Shown here: positions 47,928 through 58,512 of the stretch, one piece after another
Layout: every line of letters begins with the position of its first letter
How positions within the stretch are numbered: the stretch's first letter is position 1
Made by a program: the position numbers and the translations under genes
Assembly: GCA_003290165.1 (NCBI GenBank)
Contig: QNQO01000593.1
Coordinates: forward strand, 186,001-250,000
Direction: 5' to 3'
Length of the DNA stretch: 64,000 bases
Origin: Berberis thunbergii
Lineage: Eukaryota > Streptophyta > Magnoliopsida > Ranunculales > Berberidaceae
Notes under the pieces: model-generated
What the model saw: only the letters and a program-made list of their open reading frames with translations
Databases searched by the model: none
Told to the model about the DNA's origin: nothing

Positions 47928-48829
47928 AAACTCATGAATCCATTATTTGAATCATATTTTCTCCTCAAATCATTTGGATGCCAAGACCAAGTATATCTGG
48001 GCCCATATTTTTCCCTTGAAAGACCCATCCATCCAGAGACCACCTTGACATCAGAGTCTCCCATGTCTTTGTACAATCTCTTTCACAAAGGGTCCCTTTG
48101 ATTAGTCATTTTCTTGGTGACAAAATTTAGCTATTTAATTGTCTATTTATTAATAAAAATTATTTTTTCATAAAATTATTTTTTCACTACTTATGGAAAT
48201 TCAGATCTAAGGGGGGAGGCCTTGGAATCAAATCCGCCAAAATAGTTTCACTTTTCATGTTTATTTTCCGTGCAACCAAAGAGTAATCCAGATCATCCAC
48301 AAAAAGTGAGGCATAGAATTCAATCATGTGGCCGCTATTTATTCTTCCATGAATCAAACCAACAATTACCCCCTCTTTTAGATGTGTTGGCGAGAATTGA
48401 ACAAGTTATTCCCACATCGAGTAGTGAGCCAAGTGAAGCGAAGTTAATAAAAAATTGGATGCGTGTCAATAAGTGATGAGGCCTTTTGGGGGCAATTGAG
48501 CCTTGTTTGTAGTAAAAACTCCACACCCGAGCGCAGCTTGTGTTTAAGTTGAGGCGAAGTTAGAAGTGCACATTGAGACATAAGTTGGAAGTGCGCGTTG
48601 ATATGAAGCTTATTCAAGGCCAAGATAGGCTCAAGTCTCACCAAGGTCTTCCGTACCGGTTCCAATGTCTAGGAAGAAAATTTTGGCGTGAATGGTGTTC
48701 TCCTCGGCCAAAAAAATTTGGTGCTCTCTTACGCATTTAAAAAAAATGTTGCAGGAAATTGTAGAAGAAGGTAGATAGATTGGCTAAAGTGAGAATCATA
48801 GAAGAATGCAACAAGGAGTTGCAGAATAA
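47928..48829. other. Spacer with dispersed repeat
   Basis: 48085-48285 is a dispersed-repeat copy. 48290-48700 has a retroelement-like composition (TTATTCCCACATCGAGTAGTG) but no identifiable ends. No gene. Confidence 0.4.
48085..48285 (+). repeat. Dispersed repeat family (GTCTATTTATTAATA variant)
   Basis: Starts GGTCCCTTTGATTAGTCATT and ends TTCCGTGCAACCAAAGAGT, a possible terminal inverted repeat. The interior matches 33260-33440. Confidence 0.5.
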
Positions 48830-50868
48830 TCACTTTATTTTTAATTCTATCTAACTTGATTGATCGACTAATTAAGCTTTGACCTGTTTTCATTTGGGCG
48901 TAAATGAATTGCTAATTCTTAAAAATCTGAGTTTTCAAGTGCAAATCCATCGTTATTATATTTCCCATAAAAATAAATATAGGTCGATGCATCATGTATT
49001 TAAGTTAAAACGACAAATTTATTGTCAACTAACAAATTTCATTACACATTTTTTTAAAACGTGAGCAGATCCAATACATTTGAGAGGGTTTGAATATTGG
49101 ATTTGTTATGCCATCCGTCACAAATTTTACACATTATGCATATATATAGACTTATTATTGGAGTTTGTATAACAAATAGCAAATATTGAAGAGAAAAGAC
49201 GTGTCTGAATCAAGAATAGATGTATCTTTTGGACTCCCTTTTGCACTTCAAGCTTCCTCATTTCTGAGAGAAATCACATTCGGTAAATTCGCAAGAACCA
49301 ACACTCTTGTGCTATGGTGTTGGTTGGTATTAGATAGTTAAATTATGGTAGTCAGACGCCTAAAAAACTACAACACCGATTAGGGGCGAATTCTATCCAT
49401 AGGACATAACGTATCCGCTAGCCTCTATCTAAAAATCAAGACGTACCAACTCCACCAATTCAATATAGTGATTTCGTAAGCCTCTATCTGCAATACAAGT
49501 TAATAGATTTATTTATTTAATTTAATTTTGTTGTACTGTTGCATTATTTATTTCAAATAAATTTATACATTGTTCTTATTGTTCTCTGACGCTTGTTCTG
49601 ACGGAGGGAGTTCTCATCTTTTATTTCTTTTTCTCTTTATCCTTTCTTTTACTTTTTTCTTTTGTATATAGACTTATTAAGTGTGACTAAATACATACCT
49701 AATTACCTAATACTTTAAGTTAATTTTTTAATAACCACACAACTTTTTATTGCTGAAAATGCCATAGATTAGATTGTTGTGAGCACCATTGATCTAATCA
49801 CGAGTGCTGCTAGAATGTTAACTATCAGAAAAATAAATTGCTCTTTTATCATAAATGGAAGAAGCTGAGTCAGGTACTTAATAAAAATTATATTCATTTC
49901 ATTTAATATTTATTTTGTTTCGTCTTAAATTTCGTAGTTACCAAACAAGAATCGTTCAAAATACTTCTTGTGTATCAATAAAAATCCCCATGTATTGTAT
50001 CTTTTCTTCTCCATTCTTGTTATTGATTAATGAACAGTGTTTCAAAAAATTGCCTAGGCGTTAGGCTAAATGCCCAGATTAATGGTTGGGTGGGGTGAAA
50101 AATCGGATAGGTGTCTAAGCAGGTTTGGGGCGATTTACGAGGAATCTTGACAGTTTTTTTTTATAATTTATTTAAATAAGGCTGATTGTGTTCTTATTTT
50201 ATTTTTCTTTTCCTTTTTTTGAAAAGAAACAATTTAATTATTGTTTTTTATTCAATATATGTCCGAATGTAGCAATTGATAATTACTTAATGGAATCTCA
50301 AAGGATCTGCCGGTATCAATTTTAGTAATGTAGATTTTATCAAACATGACTGAGGTCATTCATGCAATTTCAAGAAAAATAAAAGAGTAGGTTTGGATAT
50401 TTGTCCACAAATTCAACTTCGTATAAAGTACTTATCATGACCAACTTCAGTAATTTGAGTTTTAATAAATTTTGTTCACCATTATTAATTTTTCATGTTT
50501 ATAAAATTTGCATATGTATCTTGGCATTATATTATATTTATTTAATAAGGTATTATGCTTAATTTTTGTAAATTATTAAAGTTCTAATACAAAACCTAAA
50601 ACCACCTAGGCCTCTGGGCGCTAGGCACCTGCTCGTCACCCACCACCTAACGCTTTTTAGAACACTGATAATGAGTACTTATTATTTTTCAAAAATGAAA
50701 ATAATATTAAAAACTACAATATGTCAAGAAGTAAATTACATCAGCTGACTTAGAATTCAAGAAGGTTAATTTCAGGGAAACTTATTTCTTCCAATAGAAC
50801 ATTTACTTGACTTAAAGTTTGGATAAAAAATGAAGAATGATTGATATGCTCACACACTCAATCTGGTC

Positions 50869-50876
50869 TATAAATA
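50869..50876 (+). promoter_or_regulatory. TATA box of GASA copy 2
   Basis: TATAAATA lies 104 bp before the ATG, in CTGGTCTATAAATAACCCTT. Confidence 0.7.
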
Positions 50877-50972
50877 ACCCTTCATCCATCCACACAATCT
50901 CACCACCTTATATAAACATTACCCCTAAGACTCTAAAAACCTTCCATCTTTAAGGGAAAAAAAACAGTAGAA

Positions 50973-51327
50973 ATGAAGGTGGTGTTTGCAACAATGCTTG
51001 TTCTAGCTCTTATGATAATGAGCTCCTCTTTTATTCAGACCACCATGGCTGCAGACTCAAGTAAGTTAACTAAGACCTTTGAAATTAAACTCTTTTTTTT
51101 TTTTTTTTCATGTTTTGATTGTAATTTTGTGTGTTGAAAAAGGCTTCTGCGATTCGAAGTGTGAAGTAAGGTGTTCAAAGGCAGGCAGGGCTGATCGTTG
51201 CTTGAAGTATTGTGGGATTTGTTGCGAAGAGTGTCATTGTGTTCCTTCTGGTACTTACGGAAACAAGGATGAGTGCCCTTGTTATAGAGACAAGAAAAAC
51301 TCCAAAGGAGACCCCAAGTGTCCTTGA
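50973..51327 (+). CDS. GASA/snakin-type peptide, copy 2 (intact)
   Basis: Exons 50973-51060 and 51143-51327 (GTAAGT donor, AAAAAG acceptor) encode 90 residues. The signal peptide runs to about residue 27 ([19 protein letters not shown]... TTMA). The GASA domain has all 12 cysteines in standard spacing with [18 protein letters not shown] and a final KCP. It resembles copy 1 with a few substitutions and is almost the same as copy 3 except for the damage there. It is secreted; a hormone- or stress-linked or antimicrobial role is inferred from the family. Confidence 0.93.
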
Positions 51328-51765
51328 TTAATATACAGTGATTAATTTGCATTTAGAACATATATTTGTAGCCGCGTAATTTTAATATATGATCATGTAT
51401 CTTTTTCTTCTTCAATTGAACCTTCTTCATCAAATCTCTCATTACTATTCATACTTCTAGTTTTGCTCTATATACATATTTTTAATTTGTTCAGATTAAT
51501 TACTGATTTATTTTCTAGAGGAGAAAAACACTTGGAGCGCCCGAGAAAAAAATCGACTTTAAATTTGCAATAACTCTAACTTTAAATAAATTAATGGGAA
51601 CCAATATTTTCAAATGATACAACTAGAATTTATTAGTGTAATCAACCATGACTTAAATCCAAAAGATTCTCAAAACAATAGGCCTGCATATTTAACCCAT
51701 TTAACTTCTAAAAAAGGCCATCGTCAACAAAAGCAGCAAGTGCATATTTACACAATGAATTTTTT

Positions 51766-51977
51766 TTACGCTTCTACTTCTTTTATAAATAATGTTTATA
51801 ATTGTGTTTTAAAGAGAAGAAGTAAAAATATAAAAACACTCACACCTGAAAAAAAAATGACTTTAAAACCTAACTCGGTTGAAAATTGAAATGTTGGATG
51901 TTTTGTTACAAATCACAATTTTCTTTGGAGATATCACTCTTTGCATTGGGGTTTCAATTTCAATTGAGATAGTTAAT
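51766..51977. other. Junction between the duplicated segments
   Basis: 51762-51870 is a copy of the palindromic repeat seen at 45035-45175. Then AT-rich DNA up to the hAT-like element. Confidence 0.4.
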
Positions 51978-52507
51978 TAGGGGTGGGCAAAAACCAATTT
52001 AAATTCGATTAACCGACCGAACCGATTTTCACCGAACCGAAATATGAGTAGAGAGAAAATAATTTAAACCGAACCGATTATAAACGGTTCAAAATTGGTT
52101 TGCGGTTTTGAACCGACCGATTTATAACCGAACCGATCGATTAATTAAATATATATAAATAACTAAATAAAAAGTAGGTGTCAATACTTGATTAGTGCAA
52201 CAAATGCATTGCAATACACCCTGTTGCACTAAATCACCCCATTCTCTCAAAGTTTTCAATTTTGGGCTAAAAATTGAGTCTTTAAAAAAATTGAACCTGT
52301 AAAAAAATTGGACATGTTTTAATGAAAGTCTTTCAAATGCTTGAGCCTGAAATTTCGGTCCAACCGAACCGAACCGATCCGAAATTCGATTCAACCGAAT
52401 TCATCGGTTTATAAATACAAAATTCGGTTTCGATTTGGGTTTTGGACAAACCGAATTAAATCAGTTTGGGGCTCAAAACCGAACCGAACCGACATTGCCC
52501 ACCCCTA
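51978..52507. mobile_element. hAT-like MITE, TIR TAGGGGTGGGCAA, third copy
   Basis: 530 bp with ends TAGGGGTGGGCAA and TTGCCCACCCCTA and an exact 8-bp duplication TAGTTAAT (51970-51977 and 52508-52515), indicating a young insertion. Unlike the copies at 1037 and 27282, its subterminal regions are CGGTTCGGTT arrays as in the other hAT-like family at 22813. It lies between the two duplicated segments. Confidence 0.88.
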
Positions 52508-53071
52508 TAGTTAATATTAAGCTATGATTGTTTCAATCAGCTCCCATATTTGTAAAATAATTAAATAGATACTAAAAGCTCTGCCAAAATGATTCACTAA
52601 ATTCTCGAAATGGTTCATTTGTGCTGATAGCTCAAATGTGATGAGCTTTGAGCTATCGTTTATAGTACGAAAATGACTTAAATTTTGGCTTTTGAGGTTT
52701 AAGTTAAATTAAACTCAAATTTAGCTTAAATTTGGTTTAAGTATAAATTGTAGTTTTACTTTTCATTTATTCTTGATTGATCGACTAATTAAGCTTTGAG
52801 CTGTTTTTATTTGGGCGTAAATGATATGCTAATTCTTAAAAATCTGAGTTTTCAAGTGCAAATCCATCGTTATCATATTTCCCATAAAAATAAATATAGG
52901 TCGATGCATCATGTATTTAAGTTAAAACGACAAATTATTGTCAACTAACAAATTTCATTACACATTTTTTTAAAACGTGAGCAGATCCAATACCTTTGAG
53001 AGGGCTTGAATATTGGACTTGTTATGTCATCCGTCACAAATTTCACACATTATGCATATATATAGATTTAT

Positions 53072-53627
53072 TAAAACCTTTTTCCTCGGATTAATTTCTT
53101 TAGTTGGTCAGTATTGCATGAGAAGATCTTGACTAAAGATAGGTTAAGAAAAAGAGGAATCCTCACAGGGAGTTTTTGTGTGCTTTGCAATGCATTTGAC
53201 GAGACACTGGACCATTTGATGCTTCACTGCAATTTCTCCAAATCCATTTGGAGCAGTTTCTTGGCGGAATTCGGTTTGAGTTTGATGTTTGAAGGCTGCA
53301 TTTTAGATTGGCTAAGTAGGTGGTCTCAAGCTAATCCTTCCCGTCGGGGGGAGTGGTTATGGCGTAGGGTCCCTCACGTTCTCATGTGGTGTGTGGAAAG
53401 AAAGAAATAAAAGGCTATTTGAAGGACTCAACAGATCAGAACACTCTATCTTTATCGATATTAGAGAATTGCTGTGGAGGATGGGTACGACATGTAATTT
53501 GTTTAGGGATTTGGGTTTTGACACTTTCATAGTGTCTTGGCATTCCTTGATATAGGCATGTTTCTCTTTGTATTTTGTTTCCATTTCTTTCATTAATAAA
53601 CATCTTCGTGTTTGAACAAAAAAAAAA
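53072..53627 (+). mobile_element. 5'-truncated LINE 3' fragment
   Basis: Encodes part of the C-terminal zinc-finger-like region of plant L1-type ORF2 (LCNAFDETLDHLMLHCNFS, then WLWRRVPHVLMWC) with a frameshift, followed by the 3' tail TTCATTAATAAACATCTTCG and an A10-type poly-A. It is nearly the same sequence as 55443-56005. Retrotransposed by 5'-truncated insertion, dead on arrival. Confidence 0.85.
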
Positions 53628-54127
53628 TAACAAATATCAAATATTGAATGGAAAAGATGTGCATGAATCAATAATAGATGTATCTTTTGGACTCCCTTTT
53701 GCACTTCAAGCTTCCTCACTTCTGAGAGAAATCACATTCGGTAAATTCGCAAGAATCAACACTCTTGTGCTATGGTGTTGGTTGGTATTAGATAGTTAAA
53801 TTCTGGTAGTCAAAGGCATAAAAAACTACAACACCGATTAGGGGCGAATTATGTCCATAGGACATAACGTATCCACTAGCCTCTATCTACAAATCAAGAC
53901 GTACCAACTCCACCAATTCAAGATAGTGATTTCGCAAACCTCTATTTGCAATACAAGTTAGTAGATTTATTTATTTTATTTAATTTCGTTGTACTGTTGC
54001 ATTATTTATTTCAAATAAATTTATGCATTGTTCTGATTGTTCTCTGACGCTTATTCTGGCGGAGGGAGTTCTCATCTTTTATTTCTTTTTCTTTATCCTT
54101 TCTTTTACTTTTTTATTTTGTATATAG

Positions 54128-56005
54128 TAGATCTACAACTAATTTCTCTCTGAAAATTAATGGTCAGTTGCACGGGTTTTTCAATAGCTCGAAAAGTTTG
54201 CGCCAAGGCGATCCCTTGTCTCCTCTTCTGTTTACTATAACAGCAGAAGGTTTAACACAAATGATTCTTAAAGTGGTTGATGCTGGCCTAGTCAGAGGGT
54301 TTTCTGTCGCGGAGGGTAGTCCGCCTGTTTCTATTCTCCAGTAAGCGAATGATACTATCATCTTTTGTGATGCTTCCGCTTCTCAGGTTTTTGCCCTTAA
54401 AAGAATTATGCTTTGGTTTGAAGTTATTTCAGGTCTGAAAATCAACTTTCACAAATCAAGGGTGTTGCCTATTGGAGATGTCCCTCATCTGCACCAGTTG
54501 GCGGATTTATTGGGTTATTCAGCGGGTCATCTTCCAGTTAAGTACTTGGGCATGCCTTTGGGGGCTAGTTTCAAAAGTAAAGTTGTGTGGGATGAGACGA
54601 TCAAAAGGATGGAATCAAAACTAGCGTCTTGGAAACATAAATTTCTCTCTAAAGCAGGCAGACTAGTTCTTGTACAATCCACATTAGCTTCTATCCCAGT
54701 GTTCATTCTGTATCTTATCAAGGTTCCATATTCAATAGCAGCCAAGATGGAATAGATCATGCGCGATTTCCTTTGGGGTTCTACTCACAACTCTAGAAAG
54801 ATGCATTTGGTGAGCTGGGAGAAAATTTGTTGCCCTAAATCTCGAGGTGGTTTAGGCATTCGTCAGGTGCTCACTTTCAACATTGCATTACTTTCTAAGT
54901 GGCTTTGGCGATTTGCAGAAGAAAAAGATAATTTATGGAGATCTCTCATTATGGACAAATATGGGCACAATAGATGGGTTTGGAAAAAGAGAACTAAGTA
55001 CACTTCATACGGATGCTCTTTGTGAAAGTCCATCTCCCGGGGCGCAAGTGGCTTCTACCCTCACACCTCCCTCCAATGTGGAAATGGTGATCTCATCTCT
55101 TTCTGGCGTGATGTTTGGTATAGTAACCAATCTTTGAAGAATCTGTTTCCAATGTTGTTTATCATTAACAACAATCAATATGGGAGTGTGAGCAATTTTT
55201 GGTCTAATGGCAATTCTTGGGATCTTTCCTTTTGAAGACCCCTAAATACTGGGGAGCTAGAAGAGTTCACTAATCTAATGCTTTTGTTGGATAAACAAAT
55301 GTTCTCAGAGGGATCTGATAGTTTGGTGTGGAAGGGTAAAGGTGTGGGCTTCTCGGTGAAAGAATTTTCGGACATGTTGGCTGCATCTCACTGTGAGACC
55401 CACTCTAACCCCTTCATTTCCTCTCACAAAAATCTGGTATGAGTGAAAAACCTTTTTCCTCGAATTAATTTCTTTAGTTGGTCAGTATTGCATGAGAAGA
55501 TCTTGACTAAAGATAGGTTAAAGAAGAGAGGAATCCAAGCATGGAGTCTTTGCGTGCTTTGTAATGGAATTGACGAGACGCTGGACCATTTGATGATGCT
55601 TCACTGTTGTTTCTCCAAATCCATTTGGAGCAGTTTTTTGGCAGAATTTGGTTTGAGTTTGATGTTTCAAGGTTCCATTTTAGATTGGCTAAGTTGGTGG
55701 TCTCAAGCTAATCCTTCCCGTCGGGGGGAGTGGTTATGGCGTAGGGTCCCTCATGTTTTCATGTGGTGTGTGTGGAAAGAAAGAAATAATAGAGTTTTTG
55801 AAGGAGTCAACAGATCAGAGCACTCTATCTTTATCGAGATTAAAGAATTGCTGTGGAGGATGGGATCAGCTTGTAATTTGTTTAGGGATTTGGGTTTTGA
55901 CACTTTCATGATGTCTTAGCATTCCTTGATATAAGAATGTTTTTCTTTGTTTTTTGTTTCCTTTGCTTTCATTAATAAACATCTTCGTGTTTGACTAAAA
56001 AAAAA
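54128..56005 (+). mobile_element. 5'-truncated L1-type LINE: reverse transcriptase and zinc-finger C terminus
   Basis: Starts within the reverse transcriptase (SLRQGDPLSPLLF) and continues through GLKINFHKSRVLP, VKYLGMPLGASFKS, SWKHKFLSKAGRLVLVQS, MRDFLWGS and SRGGLGIRQV. It then has the zf-RVT region (LCNGIDETLDHL, WLWRRVPHVFMWC), the tail and poly-A (55997-56005). The catalytic FADD box is destroyed: a stop replaces Phe and the first Asp is Asn (about 54342-54353). A second stop lies at about 54753 and a frameshift near 55020. Confidence 0.9.
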
Positions 56006-57198
56006 CTTATTAAGTGTGACTAAATACATACCTAATTACCTAATGCTTTAAGTTAATTTTTTAATAACCACATAGCTTTTTATTGCTGAAAATGCCATAG
56101 ATTAGATTGTTGTCCGCACCATTGATCTAATCACTAGTGCCGTAGAATGTTAACTAGAAGAAAAATAAATTCTCTTTTATCATAAATGGAAGAAGCTGAG
56201 TCAGGTACTTAATAAAAATTATATTCATTTTATTTAATACTTATTTTGTTTCGTCTTAAATTTGGTAGTTACCAAACAAGAATCGATCAAAATACTTCTT
56301 GTGTATCAATAAAAATCCTTATGTATTGCATCTTTTCTTCCCCATTTTTGTTATTGAATAATGAGCGGTGTTCCAAAAAATTGCCTAGGCGTTAGGTTAA
56401 ATGCCCAGATTAATGGTTGGACGGGGTGAAAAATCGGATAGGCGTTTAGGTGGGTTTTGGGCGATTTAGGCGGGGTCTGGGCTGATTTTTTTTTAATAAG
56501 GCTGATTGTGTTCTTATTTTATTTTTCTTTTCCTTTTTTTTGGAAAAAAATAATTTAATTATTATTTTTTATTCAGTATATGTCTGAATGTAGCAATTGA
56601 TGATTACTTAATGGAATCTCAAAGGATCTGTCGGTATCAATTTTAGTAATGTAGATTTTATCAAACATGACTGAGGTCATTCATGCATTTTCAAGAAAAA
56701 TAAAAGAGTAAGTTTGGATATTTATCCACAAATTCAACTTTGTATAAAGTACTTATCATGACCAACTTCAGTCATTTGAGTTTTAATAAATTTTGTTCAC
56801 AATTGTTAATTTTCATGGTTATAAAATTTGCATATGTATCTTGACATTATATTAATTAGATATAATTGATAAAGTATTATGCTTAACTTTCATAAATTAT
56901 TAAAGTTCTAATACAAGACCTAAAACCTCCTAGGCCCCTGGGTGCTAGGCACTTGTTCGCCGCCCGCCCACCTTCTAGTGCTTTTTAAAACATTGATAAT
57001 GAATACTTATTATTTTTCAAAAAATGAAAATATTTATGAAAACTATAACATGTCAAGAAGTAAATTACATAAGCTAGACTTAGAATTCAAGAAGGTTAAT
57101 TTTAGGGAAACTTATTTCTTCCAATAGAACATTTACTTGACTTAAAGTTTGGATAAAAAATGAAGAATGGTTGATATGCTCACACACTCAATCTGGTC

Positions 57199-57206
57199 TA
57201 TAAATA
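57199..57206 (+). promoter_or_regulatory. TATA box of GASA copy 3
   Basis: TATAAATA in the same context as copy 2, 110 bp before the ATG. The promoter appears intact although the coding part is altered. Confidence 0.65.
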
Positions 57207-57308
57207 ACCCTTCATCCATCCACACAATCTCACCACCTTATATAAACATTACCCACTAAGACTCTAAAAACCTTTCCATCTTTAAGGGGAAAAAAATAGA
57301 AAGAAGAA

Positions 57309-57713
57309 ATGAAGGTGGTGTTTGCAACAATGCTTGTTCTAGCTCTTATGATAATGAGCTCTTCTTTTATTCAGACCACCATGGCTGCAGGCTCAAGTAA
57401 GTTAACTAAAACCTTTGAAATTAAACTCAATTTTTTTTTTCTGCATGTTTTGATTGTTATTTTGTGTGTTGAAAAAGGTTTCTGCGATTCGAAGTGTGAA
57501 GTCAGGCGTTCAAAGGCAGGCAGGGCTGATCGTTGCTTGAAGTATTGTGAGATTTGTTGCAAAGAGTGTCATTGTGTTCCTTCTGGTACTTATGGAAACA
57601 AGGATGAGTGTCCTTGTTATAGAGACAAGAAAAACTCCAAAGGAGACACTACAGGAATTAATTTGCATTTAGAACATATAAGCCTGATTTTGTCCTTGGT
57701 TAATATACAGTAA
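57309..57713 (+). pseudogene. GASA copy 3, degraded or diverging paralog
   Basis: Exons 57309-57396 and 57478-57713. The signal peptide is almost identical to copy 2. In the GASA domain Cys3 is Arg (EVRRSK), GICCEEC reads EICCKEC, and the last part is replaced: after KGD a stretch of about 45 bp, partly a copy of the 3' flank (GAATTAATTTGCATTTAGAA), removes the final cysteine and appends about 23 foreign residues ending NIQ. Only 10 of 12 cysteines remain, so normal folding is unlikely. The frame is nevertheless open and splice sites and promoter are kept, so a transcribed, altered peptide is possible. Confidence 0.8.
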
Positions 57714-58137
57714 TTAATTTGCATTTAGAACATATATTTGTAGCCGCGTAATGTTAATATATGATCATGTATTTTTTTTCTTCTTCAATTGAACCTTCTT
57801 CATCAAATCTCTCATTACTATTCATACTTCTAGTTTGCTCTATATACATATTTTTAATTTGTTCAGATTAATTACTGATTTATTTTCTAGAGGAGAAAAA
57901 CACTTGGAGCGCTTGACAAAAAGATCGAATTTAAATTTGCAATAACTCTAACTTTAAATAAATTAATTGGAACCAATATTTTCAAATTGATATAACTAGA
58001 ATTTATTAATATAATCAACCATGACTTAAATTCAAAAGATTCTCAAAACAATAGGCCTGCATATTTTACACATTGAACTTCTAAAAAAAGGCGATCGTCT
58101 CGACAAAGGCCGCAAGTGCATATTTACACAATGAATT

Positions 58138-58512
58138 TGTTACTTTATACCCAAGCTTACGATCATGGTAGTAATTTCCAAATTTAAGTTTGATTTTTTT
58201 TTATTTACATGAGATCCCATAAGAGACTAAAAAGGAATGTATCATTGTATTCTCTCTAGACTTTCTTTTTCTTCCTATAAAATAGAGAAAATATAGCAAG
58301 TTTCCAAGTTCCATGCAAACTAGGACTCTCATAATTTTCTCTTCTTTTTCTCCAAAGTCTACAACAACTTAAACTTGACTTCTCCATAAACCTCTCTTAA
58401 ACCCCTACAAATCTCCCACAAAATCCTCCCTTTTGTTATCAACAAATTCTCAAATCTCTTCTTCTCTCTATTCTATTCCATTCTCTTCCCTTTCCTTCTT
58501 CTCTTTCCCATC
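58138..58512 (+). promoter_or_regulatory. Promoter and 5' leader of the Pumilio gene
   Basis: A TATA-like TATAAAATA occurs at 58276-58284, 237 bp before the ATG. It is followed by a CT-rich leader (58330-58510). Confidence 0.5.

Larger units (their letters stand above)
48830..51765 (+). repeat. Segmental duplication, copy A (carries GASA copy 2)
   Basis: Starting near CTTGATTGATCGACTAATTA (48855) and ending near CATATTTACACAATGAATTT (about 51765), this 2.9 kb is co-linear and highly similar to copy B (about 52755-58137). It includes a short shared frame at about 49205-49340 (FGLPFALQASS, EITFGKFA), the GASA promoter and the GASA gene. It lacks both LINE insertions seen in copy B. Confidence 0.85.
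52755..58137 (+). repeat. Segmental duplication, copy B (carries GASA copy 3 and two LINEs)
   Basis: Co-linear with copy A from about 52772 to 58137. Interruptions relative to A are the LINE pieces 53072-53627 and 54128-56005. At the first, about a dozen bases of the A sequence are missing. At the second, A reads TATATAG-ACTTATT straight across. Confidence 0.85.
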
